Part shown: positions 23,235-31,873 of the stretch, one piece after another
How the letters are laid out: every line of letters begins with the position of its first letter
Position numbering within the stretch: position 1 is the first letter of the stretch
Assembly (NCBI GenBank): GCA_900766735.1
Contig: CAAFWO010000037.1
Coordinates: 1-42,674, forward strand
DNA length: 42,674 nucleotides
Origin: Clostridia bacterium
GTDB taxonomy: Bacteria > Bacillota > Clostridia > CAKSNL01 > HGM11501
Reading direction: 5' to 3'
Made by a program: the position numbers and the translations under genes
Notes under the pieces: model-generated
The model's database searches: none
What the model was told of the DNA's origin: nothing
Seen by the model: the letters and a program-made list of their open reading frames with translations, nothing else

Positions 23235-24761
23235 CTAATTTTTATAGCCGTTGAAGTTCTCGTTTCTCTCAGCCGTCCACTCGTTCCATTGGCCGGCGAA
23301 AACAAATTCGGGATCCGCCTCAAGCGCGAGAGATGCCTGCTCGCGGAAGAAATAGCCCATCCTGATGCCGTGAAGCGAATTATCCTCGCTGAATACCTCG
23401 GAAAATCCTCTCGACTTTGAGTCGGGGTTTGAGAAAACATCATAGCTTCCCTTTTTTGTGTAGGGCGTCTGGTTTATCGCCGCGCCGACCGTGACAAATT
23501 CCGGCCTTTCTCCTTCCCCTTTTCCGCGGAGCATCTGCGGAAAAGCCTCAAGCCACTGCCAGCCCTCTGTATCGTTATTTCTCATTCCGGCCGTGCGGTT
23601 TGAGAAAAACGACCCGACCTTATCACCGAGCGAAGAGGCATATGTGTTTTTAAGCGTCTTTGTGTATGACGTGACATTGTCGTATAAAAGCGTGCCGTTG
23701 GAGCTTGAGCCCATTATGAAAGGCTTTCCGTCGCGGTAATACCAGATGTCAGAATAGTCGTTTTCGTTAAAGCAGTAAAAATATATGCTCTCGGCAAGCC
23801 TTGTCATAGACTCGGTATCGCGCCCTGTGAAGCATGAGATCTTCGGCACTTTGATGCCCTTTCTCTTCACATCGCGGAAAGCGTCCGCCATCACGGAAAG
23901 CATCGGAAGATAGGTAAACCCTCCGTTGGTGTAGTCCAAGAACACCGCGTCCACCCCGGCCGCTCCCAAAAGCTCCGCCTGGCGTGTGTATACCCAGTAG
24001 TCGGACGAATTGTAAAACCCGAACACCGGCCGTCCCCAGTAAAAATAGCCGGAATTATCCCAGTTTTTGTCGCTGTAGCTGTCCTTCGCCTCCGGGTGTG
24101 CGGCCAGAAATTCCGGGATCACCACGGCATTCGTCCCGTAGTTATCGGTGTGCCAGTTCCAGAAGCCGATGCCGACCTCGCGCCTGCCTGACTTGACGGG
24201 GCCGGTCTCCTCAAAGTCCGCCGCCTTTCTGCCGAGCGAGTCCGTCAGCGCCCATGTGTCCGTATAAGCGTCGCGCACTAAGCTATCCGGCACCTTATCA
24301 TCTGTCTTTGTGAGCTTTTCCGTCTTTAATGTCACACTCATAATTTTTAATGTATTTGAAAGTCCCGGGCCGTAAAGGCAGTAAAAGTAAAGCTTATGCG
24401 TGCCCTTTTGCTCTTTTATCGCGGCATTTATGCTGTACTCGCCGTTTTTGCCGATAGCGACGTTGCCAAGGTGCACTCCCTGATACGGGTCGTCCGCCAT
24501 GATGGCGAGCGTCTCCCCGTTCGATCTGTCGGGTATGGAGCTTTTGACCTTCACCTCGATTGAATTTATTCCCGTAAGCTCCACATTGTCAAACCCGAAA
24601 TACCTTCCGGCATTGAGCCAGGTTATGCCGTCTGATGAGTGGGTTATACCGTCTGTGAATTTGACGTCCTCCCCGGTCAGCACCTTTTCGGCCGCATAGG
24701 ACGGTACGAGGCAGAGCGCCGAAATCAGTGCAAGAATAATACATAATATTTTTTTCGTCAT
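23235..24761 (-). CDS. 5' part of an amber-interrupted secreted GH99-like protein
   Basis: 508 codons from a clear signal peptide (1-23) to a TAG. An N-terminal beta-sandwich (about 28-150) precedes a TIM-barrel-like region (about 190-500). Blocks such as GFWNWH, VDAVFLDYTNGG and AGQWNEWTA recall the GH99-like/GH71-like secreted proteins of gut bacteria, so a glycosidase role is likely, but the substrate is unknown. GGGAGG lies 6 bases before the ATG. The stop falls just before the conserved end of the domain, whose missing part lies in frame downstream. The intact protein would have 907 codons. A truncated, secreted product may still be made. Confidence 0.72.
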   Translation of the reverse strand: MTKKILCIILALISALCLVPSYAAEKVLTGEDVKFTDGITHSSDGITWLNAGRYFGFDNVELTGINSIEVKVKSSIPDRSNGETLAIMADDPYQGVHLGNVAIGKNGEYSINAAIKEQKGTHKLYFYCLYGPGLSNTLKIMSVTLKTEKLTKTDDKVPDSLVRDAYTDTWALTDSLGRKAADFEETGPVKSGRREVGIGFWNWHTDNYGTNAVVIPEFLAAHPEAKDSYSDKNWDNSGYFYWGRPVFGFYNSSDYWVYTRQAELLGAAGVDAVFLDYTNGGFTYLPMLSVMADAFRDVKRKGIKVPKISCFTGRDTESMTRLAESIYFYCFNENDYSDIWYYRDGKPFIMGSSSNGTLLYDNVTSYTKTLKNTYASSLGDKVGSFFSNRTAGMRNNDTEGWQWLEAFPQMLRGKGEGERPEFVTVGAAINQTPYTKKGSYDVFSNPDSKSRGFSEVFSEDNSLHGIRMGYFFREQASLALEADPEFVFAGQWNEWTAERNENFNGYKN

Positions 24762-24784
24762 CTTTATCCTCCCTTTCTTATCAT

Positions 24785-24793
24785 ATTATAGCA
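24785..24793 (-). promoter_or_regulatory. Extended -10 promoter of the GH99-like operon
   Basis: The minus strand reads TGCTATAAT, an extended -10 with exact TATAAT at 24785-24790. There is no good -35 box, which is usual for extended -10 promoters. Start predicted near 24778, 17 bases before the ATG. Confidence 0.6.
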
Positions 24794-24942
24794 CGGCGCA
24801 GCCGGTTTTACATTAGAAATTTGTTGACGAAGATTGTACATTTGTTGCTCACGCCTTGTTTTTTTCATTTCTTTTTTGCCGCGCTCGGCGAAATCGTTAA
24901 GACGGAGCGCAAAAACGGCGCAAACTTTTTTACTATTACCGA

Positions 24943-24971
24943 TAGACAAACGGAAAAAAATCTGCTATTAT
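24943..24971 (+). promoter_or_regulatory. Promoter of the rnhA-acn-icd operon
   Basis: TAGACA (24943-24948), 17 bases, TATTAT (24966-24971) on the plus strand. Start predicted near 24978, about 26 bases before the rnhA ATG. Confidence 0.65.
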
Positions 24972-25003
24972 ATAATGTATATTGATTTTTAAGAAGGTTT
25001 TTT

Positions 25004-25468
25004 ATGAAAGAAGTTATGCTTTTTACCGACGGGGCGTGCAGCGGCAATCCCGGCCCCGGCGGATACGGCGTTATTTTAAGATACGGCGAAAAGGAAAAGG
25101 AAATGTCCAAAGGCTTTAGTCTGACGACGAACAACAGGATGGAGCTTCTTGCCGCCATCGTCGGCCTCGAAGCGCTGAAAGAGCCGTGCAAGGTCATGCT
25201 CTACAGCGACTCAAAGTATCTGACGGACGCGATAAATAAAGGCTGGCTCAGATCATGGGAGAGCCGCGGCTGGAAAAAGGCGGACAAAAGCCCCGTTTTA
25301 AACCGCGACCTTTGGGAAAGGCTCATTTCCCTTTTAGATAAGCACTCTGTGACGTTTTACTGGTTAAAAGGGCACGACGGGCACCCGGAAAACGAGCGGT
25401 GCGACGCCATGGCGCGCGAGGCCTACTCGCGTGACGGCCTTTTTGAAGACGAAATGTATAATGCATAG
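25004..25468 (+). CDS. rnhA: Ribonuclease HI
   Basis: A 154-residue RNase HI that cleaves the RNA strand of RNA-DNA hybrids during replication and repair. All four catalytic acids are visible: Asp9 (TDGACSGNPGPGG), Glu47 (NNRMELLA), Asp69 (YSDSKYL) and Asp134 (NERCDAMA), with His124 and His127 in the loop before the last one. The length is standard for bacterial type I enzymes without an extra hybrid-binding domain. An AGAAGG ribosome site lies 6 bases before the ATG. Aconitase follows after 22 bases. Confidence 0.96.
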   Translation: MKEVMLFTDGACSGNPGPGGYGVILRYGEKEKEMSKGFSLTTNNRMELLAAIVGLEALKEPCKVMLYSDSKYLTDAINKGWLRSWESRGWKKADKSPVLNRDLWERLISLLDKHSVTFYWLKGHDGHPENERCDAMAREAYSRDGLFEDEMYNA

Positions 25469-25490
25469 AATATAAAGGAGAGATACACTT

Positions 25491-27419
25491 ATGGGACTTA
25501 CACTGACTGAAAAAATATTAAACGCCCACATCGTGGACGGGGTTCCCGAAAAGGGCACGGAGGTCGGCCTTAAGATCGACCAGACGCTGACGCAGGACGC
25601 GACGGGAACAATGGCCTATCTTGAATTTGAGGCCATGGGCGTTCCGAGAGTCAAAACCGAGAAAAGCGTCGCATACATCGACCATAACACGCTCCAGAGC
25701 GGTTTTGAAAACGCGGACGATCACCGTTTCATCGGCTCGGCGGCAAAGAAGCACGGAATCTATTTTTCACGCCCCGGAAACGGCATTTGCCATCAGGTGC
25801 ATTTGGAGCGTTTCGGCGTTCCGGGAAAGACCTTAATAGGCTCTGACAGCCACACCCCCACGGGCGGAGGCCTCGGCATGATCGCGATCGGCGCGGGCGG
25901 ACTTGACGTTGCCGTTGCAATGGGCGGCGGCGCGTACTATATCGCCTATCCCGAAATCGTGAACGTTCGCCTTTCGGGCAAGCTTTCACCCTGGTGCGCC
26001 GCGAAGGACGTTATATTGGAGGTTTTAAGAATACTCTCCGTTAAGGGCGGCGTCGGCAAGGTCATCGAATATTCCGGCGAAGGTGTTTTGTCCCTCTCCG
26101 TTCCCGAGCGCGCGACGATAACCAACATGGGCGCGGAGCTCGGCGCGACGACCTCCATTTTCCCGTCGGACGAGGTCACGAAGGCGTTTTTGGAGGCAGA
26201 AGGCAGAGGCGACGTTTGGCAGAAGTTATCCGCTGATGACGACGCTACCTATGACAAGACCATCGACATCGACCTTTCTTCGATCGAACCGGCGGCGGCA
26301 TGTCCCCACTCTCCCGACAACGTTAAAAAGCTTTCCGAGATCGGAAGCATAAAGATCGACCAGGTCTGCATCGGCTCGTGCACAAACAGCTCCTATGCGG
26401 ATATGATGAAGGTCGCATATATATTAAAGGGCAAGACCGTTCACCCCGATGTTTCGCTCGCGATCGCGCCCGGCTCAAAGCAGGTTCTCACCATGCTTGC
26501 CGAAAACGGCGCGCTTGCCGATATGATCGCCTCCGGCGCGAGAATATTGGAAAGCGCCTGCGGCCCCTGCATCGGCATGGGTCAGTCGCCCAATTCAAAC
26601 GGCGTATCGCTCCGAACCTTTAACAGAAACTTCGAAGGCCGCTCCGGCACGAAGGACGCGAAGGTTTACCTTGTATCGCCCGAGGTTGCGGCGGTCTCCG
26701 CGCTCACAGGCGTTCTTACAGACCCCAGAACGCTCGGCGAATGCCCCGAGATCAAGATGCCCGAAAAGTTTTTGATAAACGACAATATGGTCGAGCCTCC
26801 GGCTCCCGAGAGCGAGGCAGACTCCGTTAAAATATTAATGGGCCCGAACATCAAGCCCTATCCCGAGACCCATCCGCTTCCGGATGACATTTTATGCAAG
26901 TGCTCGTTAAAGGTCGGCGACAACATTACAACGGATCACATAATGCCTGCCGGCGCAAAGATACTTCCTCTTCGCTCCAACATTCCGGCGATCTCCAACT
27001 ACTGCTTCACCGTATGTGACGAATCGTTCCCCGAGAGGGCAAAGTCGCTCGGCGAGAGCATCATCGTCGGCGGCGCGAACTACGGCCAGGGCTCATCGCG
27101 TGAGCATGCGGCGCTCGCTCCTTTATATCTCGGCATCAAGGCGGTCATCGTTAAATCGTTCGCGAGAATCCACCGCTCGAACCTTATAAATGCCGGCATT
27201 CTTCCCTGCACGTTTAAAAACGAGGCGGACTATGACTTAATCGACGAGGGTGACCTTCTTTCGCTCTCCGGCCTTAAGGACGCGGTCGAAAGCGGCTCTC
27301 TTGACCTTCTTGATAAGACAAAGGGAATCACCGTTCCCCTTTCGCTTGACTTAAGCGACCGCGCGAAAAATATCATCACCGCCGGCGGACTTTTGAACTT
27401 TACGAAGGAAAACTTTTAA
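25491..27419 (+). CDS. acn: Aconitate hydratase
   Basis: A 642-residue [4Fe-4S] enzyme that interconverts citrate and isocitrate in the cytoplasm. The cluster cysteines are Cys297 (GSCTNSS), Cys357 and Cys360 (CGPCIG). GSDSHTPTGGG near residue 117 and the C-terminal swivel domain with GANYGQGSSREHAAL near 541 complete the active site. It is shorter than the ~750-residue mitochondrial type and fits the compact anaerobe form. AAAGGAG precedes the start. With icd, 17 bases downstream, it forms the oxidative branch from citrate to 2-oxoglutarate, probably for glutamate synthesis. No citrate synthase gene is in the window. Confidence 0.96.
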   Translation: MGLTLTEKILNAHIVDGVPEKGTEVGLKIDQTLTQDATGTMAYLEFEAMGVPRVKTEKSVAYIDHNTLQSGFENADDHRFIGSAAKKHGIYFSRPGNGICHQVHLERFGVPGKTLIGSDSHTPTGGGLGMIAIGAGGLDVAVAMGGGAYYIAYPEIVNVRLSGKLSPWCAAKDVILEVLRILSVKGGVGKVIEYSGEGVLSLSVPERATITNMGAELGATTSIFPSDEVTKAFLEAEGRGDVWQKLSADDDATYDKTIDIDLSSIEPAAACPHSPDNVKKLSEIGSIKIDQVCIGSCTNSSYADMMKVAYILKGKTVHPDVSLAIAPGSKQVLTMLAENGALADMIASGARILESACGPCIGMGQSPNSNGVSLRTFNRNFEGRSGTKDAKVYLVSPEVAAVSALTGVLTDPRTLGECPEIKMPEKFLINDNMVEPPAPESEADSVKILMGPNIKPYPETHPLPDDILCKCSLKVGDNITTDHIMPAGAKILPLRSNIPAISNYCFTVCDESFPERAKSLGESIIVGGANYGQGSSREHAALAPLYLGIKAVIVKSFARIHRSNLINAGILPCTFKNEADYDLIDEGDLLSLSGLKDAVESGSLDLLDKTKGITVPLSLDLSDRAKNIITAGGLLNFTKENF

Positions 27420-27436
27420 TCAAAGGAGATACGCAT

Positions 27437-28651
27437 ATGGAGAAAATCAGAATGACAACACCGCTCGTCGAGATGGACGGCGACGAGATGACCAGAATCC
27501 TCTGGAAAATGATAAAAGAGCACCTCATTTTGCCCTATGTGGACTTGAAGGCCGAGTATTACGACCTCGGGCTCGAGCACAGAAACGAGACGGACGACCT
27601 TGTCACCAAAGAATCGGCCGAGGCGACGAAAAAATACGGTGTCGCGGTAAAGTGCGCGACGATAACGCCGAACGCGGCGAGAATGCCGGAATACAATTTA
27701 AAGGAAATGTGGAAATCGCCCAACGGTACGATAAGGGCGATTCTGGACGGCACGGTCTTCAGAACACCCATCATCGTTAACGGCATCACGCCCTACATTC
27801 CCACATGGACAAAGCCCATCACAATCGCCCGTCACGCCTACGGCGACGTTTACAAGAACACCGAAATGCAGGTGCCCGAAGGCTCTGACTGTTATCTTGT
27901 ATCGGTCGACAAGGACGGAAACGAGACGAGAGAAAAGATTCACTCCTTTAACGGCACGGGCGGAATAATCCAGGGTATGCACAACACCGACAAGTCGATT
28001 AAAAGCTTTGCAAAGAGCTGCTTTAACTTCGCGCTTGACACGAAAAAGGACCTGTGGTTCGCGACGAAGGACACTATCTCCAAAAAATACGATCACCGCT
28101 TTAAGGACATTTTTGCCGAAGTCTTCGAATCCGAATACAAGGAAAAGTTTGAGAAGGCCGGCATCGAATATTTCTACACACTGATAGACGACGTGGTTGC
28201 GCGCGTTATCCGCTCCGAGGGCGGCTACATCTGGGCGTGCAAAAACTATGACGGCGACGTTATGAGCGATATGGTCGCGACGGCATACGGAAGCCTCGCG
28301 ATGATGACCTCCGTTTTAGTTTCGCCCGAGGGCGTATATGAATACGAGGCGGCGCACGGCACGGTTCAGCGCCACTACTACAAATACTTAAAGGGTGAGG
28401 AGACCTCCACAAACTCCGTGGCGACCATCTTCGCATGGACGGGCGCCTTAAATAAGCGCGGCGAGCTTGACAATATCCCCGCTCTTTCGGATTTTGCGAA
28501 AAAGCTTGAAAAGGCGACGGTCGACACAATCGAAAGCGGATATATGACAGGCGACCTTGCGGCCATCTGGAAAGGAAGCGTCAAGCCCGTTAAGTTAAAT
28601 TCAGAAGAATTTATCCTCGCGATAAAGAAAACACTTGATAAGTCGTTATAA
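27437..28651 (+). CDS. icd: NADP-dependent isocitrate dehydrogenase, eukaryote-type homodimer
   Basis: A 404-residue enzyme that decarboxylates isocitrate to 2-oxoglutarate with NADP. The sequence follows the eukaryotic/type II pattern, with EMDGDEMTRI at the start, NGTIRAILDGTVFRTPI near residue 95 and EAAHGTVQRHY near 304, rather than the E. coli Icd pattern. The metal-binding acids are in the DDVVARVIRSEGGYIW and NYDGDVMSDM blocks. AAAGGAG lies 8 bases upstream. It closes the operon and is followed at once by a strong terminator. Confidence 0.95.
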   Translation: MEKIRMTTPLVEMDGDEMTRILWKMIKEHLILPYVDLKAEYYDLGLEHRNETDDLVTKESAEATKKYGVAVKCATITPNAARMPEYNLKEMWKSPNGTIRAILDGTVFRTPIIVNGITPYIPTWTKPITIARHAYGDVYKNTEMQVPEGSDCYLVSVDKDGNETREKIHSFNGTGGIIQGMHNTDKSIKSFAKSCFNFALDTKKDLWFATKDTISKKYDHRFKDIFAEVFESEYKEKFEKAGIEYFYTLIDDVVARVIRSEGGYIWACKNYDGDVMSDMVATAYGSLAMMTSVLVSPEGVYEYEAAHGTVQRHYYKYLKGEETSTNSVATIFAWTGALNKRGELDNIPALSDFAKKLEKATVDTIESGYMTGDLAAIWKGSVKPVKLNSEEFILAIKKTLDKSL

Positions 28652-28652
28652 T

Positions 28653-28692
28653 AAAAAACAACCGCAGTGAAATTTCACTGCGGTTGTTTTTT
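28653..28692. terminator. Bidirectional intrinsic terminator
   Basis: A perfect 20-bp palindrome (centre at 28672/28673) with A and T runs at the outer edges. It serves both icd on the plus strand and the PHP-domain gene on the minus strand. Confidence 0.93.
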
Positions 28693-28694
28693 TA

Positions 28695-29513
28695 TTATCC
28701 GAAAGGCTTAAACTTTGACTCCTCATCAAGGTCAAGCTCGTTTACTATCGTTTCAAAATATTCTTTTGTTCTTAAAAGCGCGTCGTTATGGTGCGCGTCC
28801 GACCCCAAGTAGAACTTACAGCCCGCGTCCTTCGCGATGAAGTACGGGCGGAGACCCTCCTTATCGTCCTTGTAAACATACTCCGCGACCTCGGCATTAA
28901 GCTCAATCCCGAGGCCGATCTTTGCCGACTCGGAGAAAAGATCCGAAAACGTCTTATCGTCGATAAGCTCTATCACCTTAAGGTGCTCCTCCCACGACGG
29001 GGCGATCAGCGAGCAGGTGATGTGCGCAAGCCCGATCTTATGAAACGGAAGCTTCGCCTCCAAAAGCTTTTCAAACCGCTTAACGAAAAGGCGTGCTCTT
29101 CCCTCTCTTGTCTTATCCTTCTCGTCGATGGTGAACCCATCCATATGAAGGTGCGTCGTCGGGATAACGACAAAATCAAGTTCGTTTAACATCTTCTCGC
29201 CGATACCGATGCGAAAATACTTGTCCATATCAATCTCGGCGCCGAAATAGAATTTTACCTTATCGCTCTGCGGAAGCGGAAGCGCCTGCTTTATATACTC
29301 TGTGTTCTGCACAGAGTACATCGTGTCCGCAAAATAGCCGACATCCCCCTCCTTGGAGACTGTCTCGTCCCAGTAGTGATCCGTCAGGCATATCTTGTTA
29401 AATCCGTTATTCTCCGCAATTTCCAATATTCTTTTCGTGTTCTGCTCCGGGTCGGCCGAGCAGAGCGAAAGCTGTGAGTGAATGTGATAGTCATGGTCAA
29501 CTTTATATTTCAT
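28695..29513 (-). CDS. PHP-domain metal-dependent phosphohydrolase, histidinol-phosphatase-like
   Basis: A 272-residue PHP-fold enzyme. Metal-binding motifs are visible in order: DYHIHS (His10, His12), LTDHYWDE near residue 60, an acidic GAEID strand near 110, THLHM near 137 and GSDAHH near 246. These match HisK-type phosphatases and related phosphoesterases. No histidine genes are nearby, so the substrate is open. The ATG at 29511-29513 is preferred because AAAGGAGGG lies 8 bases upstream; the longer open frame would run into the promoter. Confidence 0.85.
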   Translation of the reverse strand: MKYKVDHDYHIHSQLSLCSADPEQNTKRILEIAENNGFNKICLTDHYWDETVSKEGDVGYFADTMYSVQNTEYIKQALPLPQSDKVKFYFGAEIDMDKYFRIGIGEKMLNELDFVVIPTTHLHMDGFTIDEKDKTREGRARLFVKRFEKLLEAKLPFHKIGLAHITCSLIAPSWEEHLKVIELIDDKTFSDLFSESAKIGLGIELNAEVAEYVYKDDKEGLRPYFIAKDAGCKFYLGSDAHHNDALLRTKEYFETIVNELDLDEESKFKPFG

Positions 29514-29541
29514 AAAATGCTCCCTCCTTTTCTTCCCCATA

Positions 29542-29570
29542 AGTATAACGCTCCCCATTTTATTTGTCAA
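29542..29570 (-). promoter_or_regulatory. Promoter of the PHP-domain gene
   Basis: TTGACA, 17 bases, TATACT on the minus strand (-35 29565-29570, -10 29542-29547). The -35 box sits in the loop of the inverted repeat at 29550-29586. Confidence 0.8.
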
Positions 29571-29586
29571 TAATAAAATGGGGAGC
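29550..29586. repeat. 15-bp perfect inverted repeat over the promoter
   Basis: GCTCCCCATTTTATT (29550-29564) is mirrored at 29572-29586 around a 7-base loop. It lies 7 bases past the stop of the SLH gene. It could be that gene's terminator, but no T run follows on the minus strand. Alternatively it is an operator, since it covers the -35 box and the spacer of the PHP gene promoter. Confidence 0.7.
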
Positions 29587-29593
29587 TGATTAT

Positions 29594-31861
29594 TTATTTT
29601 AATGTAACTTTTATCACGCGAACCTTAGCGTCCGCTCCGCTGTCGTCCTTATAGAGCGTGATGGTGTTGACCTTCCACGTTCCGTCGGTCACATTGTCGT
29701 CAAGATCGTCAAGCGTCGTGACGTTCCAGTCGGACTTTGAAATCTTTTTATAAACTACCGTGACGTTTTCGTCCATCTTATAGACCTTGCCGTTCATCAT
29801 TATCTTATTGTCGGTGTAGTCCTCGATCTCATCGGACGAATCAGCCTCGGCGAGCGAGCGGATAGTTCTTATTTTTCCGCCGTCTATCATCGCCATGACA
29901 GCCTCGCCCCTCGCGAACGACCAGCCGGCGCTTCCGGAATATGACGACGTTCCGGATGAGGACTTGATCTCATAGCTGTAATACGCCTCGTCGTTTGTCT
30001 CGGCCTTATTTAATATTCCGAACGTGTAGCCGTTATAGGTGACGTTTTCAACATAGAGCACCGCGATATCCTTCATCTTGTTCGCATACTCGACATGGAG
30101 CACCTGGCTCTTGTTAAGTCTCGATACCGAAACATCGCTGAGGTTTACCTTTCTTACGACCGCGGCGGAATATTTCTCGGAATATACCCTTTCAAGGATT
30201 GAATAGGTCGGTCTGAAGTCATATCCGGCAAACGATGGCGCGCTCTTGTCAAATTCGCCTTCGATGCCGTTTTCCTCTGCCATTTCGAGCGAAACCGTGT
30301 CGTTGCCCTTATAGTTTATATAGACGAACTTGCCCGAATACTTCGCGTTGTCCGTGTCCGAATAGTCCTTATCGGTCTTAAACGAAGCCTCTTTACCCGT
30401 CGCGAGCATTATCTTGACATAGTTTTCGTTCTTGCCGAGCGTATCTTTATCCTTTGAGACCTCGGTATATGCCGAAAGAATTACGCCCATATCGGAAAGA
30501 GTCTTACCGTCAATATCCACAACGTCGACGACCGAGCCGTCGTTTCCGAAAAGAAGGGTTATCCTGTCGTCGATCTTGTATGAGCCGACCGTATCGTCAA
30601 GCTTTGCCTTCGCGGCCGGGCTGAAGTTTTCATACACCGTGCCGGACAAGGTGATGCTCGTCAAATTATCCTTAGAGGGAGTCGCCTTTTCATAGATGCC
30701 CGTTACTCTTTCGGAATATGCATAGAGCCTGTTCGTCGCGCTGTTGTAATAAACAACGTCGTAGCGCTCGATCTCGTTAAGCTCCGCCGCGTCGCCGTCG
30801 ATCGTAACGATAGGCGATGAGAGCGTTCCGAAATAGTCGTTGACCTGCGTGTAATCCTTTGTTATCGTATAGGGGCCGGAAAGCTTGTTTTCCTCGATAT
30901 ACATATAGTCGTCATACATATAGACGCGGCTTCCGGCAAGAAGCGTTTTATAGATCGCGCCGTATGTGCCCTTTACGCCCTTATAGTATGCCGCCGTGTC
31001 GCCCTCGACGCTGATATATCCGGCTTCCGACGTTAATATCTTATCGTCATACGCGCCGGTTAACGTGTATTCGCGTGCGGAGGACGAGTCTTTCGTTACC
31101 ATCGTTATCTCGTTGTCGCTGTTGACCTTGACGGTGACCTTGCGGCCGAGATATTTATCTATGTCGACCTTGCCCTTTTTAAATGTTCCGCCGGTGGTCA
31201 AGACCTCGTCTATCGCGATACCGGAATTATTTTTGTTCGTGCCGTAGATTATAATGTCCTCGACCTTTTTAAGGCCTGATACGACGTTGCCCGAGCCCTC
31301 CTTTGCGGAAAGCGAGTTATTTAAGATATATGCCGCGACCTCGCGCGTTAAAATTTCGCTGTTCGTAAAGCGAAGCCCCTTCGTAATGCCGAGCTCAGAG
31401 GCCTTATTGACGTAGTCAAACGGCCAGTTCGTGCCGACCTCATCTGTGCTGTAGCCGAGCATTCTTATCACGACCGTGATCGCCTGCGCGTAGTTTATGT
31501 TTTCCTCCGGCGCAAAGCTTCCGTCCGGATAGCCGGTGATGATGCCGAGCTCCGCCGCCTCGTTGATATAGCCTATTGCCCAGTGGCCGGATGAAACATC
31601 GGTAAATACCTCTGTTTTTTTAGACTCCGCGGCGTCCGAGTTGCCGGTCATCGCAACAACGATCTTTGCAAACTGCGCTCTCGTGAGCGGATCTTTCGCG
31701 CCGAAGCTCCCGTCGGGATAGCCGGACAAAACTCCGAGCGACGAAAGGTTGTCGATCGCCTCTTTATATGCGTTGTCCGCCGCAACGTCGGAAAAGGCAA
31801 ACGCCGGAACCGACATTAAAACCGCCGCACAAAGCACAAGTGTTATTATTTTCTTTATCAT
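29594..31861 (-). CDS. SLH-domain surface protein
   Basis: A 755-residue exported protein. A signal peptide (1-22) is followed by three S-layer homology domains (about 23-73, 86-136 and 140-190), which anchor proteins to pyruvylated wall polymers. Two carry the full GYPDGSF motif. The remaining ~560 residues are beta-rich and Tyr/Asp-rich with no domain I recognise. GGAGG precedes the start, overlapping the end of the ABC permease gene 12 bases away, so it seems to be the last gene of the exporter operon. It could be a structural S-layer component or a partner of the exporter. Confidence 0.85.
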   Translation of the reverse strand: MIKKIITLVLCAAVLMSVPAFAFSDVAADNAYKEAIDNLSSLGVLSGYPDGSFGAKDPLTRAQFAKIVVAMTGNSDAAESKKTEVFTDVSSGHWAIGYINEAAELGIITGYPDGSFAPEENINYAQAITVVIRMLGYSTDEVGTNWPFDYVNKASELGITKGLRFTNSEILTREVAAYILNNSLSAKEGSGNVVSGLKKVEDIIIYGTNKNNSGIAIDEVLTTGGTFKKGKVDIDKYLGRKVTVKVNSDNEITMVTKDSSSAREYTLTGAYDDKILTSEAGYISVEGDTAAYYKGVKGTYGAIYKTLLAGSRVYMYDDYMYIEENKLSGPYTITKDYTQVNDYFGTLSSPIVTIDGDAAELNEIERYDVVYYNSATNRLYAYSERVTGIYEKATPSKDNLTSITLSGTVYENFSPAAKAKLDDTVGSYKIDDRITLLFGNDGSVVDVVDIDGKTLSDMGVILSAYTEVSKDKDTLGKNENYVKIMLATGKEASFKTDKDYSDTDNAKYSGKFVYINYKGNDTVSLEMAEENGIEGEFDKSAPSFAGYDFRPTYSILERVYSEKYSAAVVRKVNLSDVSVSRLNKSQVLHVEYANKMKDIAVLYVENVTYNGYTFGILNKAETNDEAYYSYEIKSSSGTSSYSGSAGWSFARGEAVMAMIDGGKIRTIRSLAEADSSDEIEDYTDNKIMMNGKVYKMDENVTVVYKKISKSDWNVTTLDDLDDNVTDGTWKVNTITLYKDDSGADAKVRVIKVTLK

Positions 31862-31873
31862 TTTATACCTCCG

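Noticed and set aside
23235..23237. TAG reassigned to an amino acid in this organism
   Set aside because: Several intact genes here end with TAG at the expected place (sdpR-like, mgtC-like, ecfT), and no pyrrolysine genes are seen.
24794..24942. Possible structured RNA between the GH99-like gene and rnhA
   Set aside because: Only a short GCCG/CGGC hairpin and AT-rich sequence are seen, with no known motif. The promoters on both sides explain the interval.
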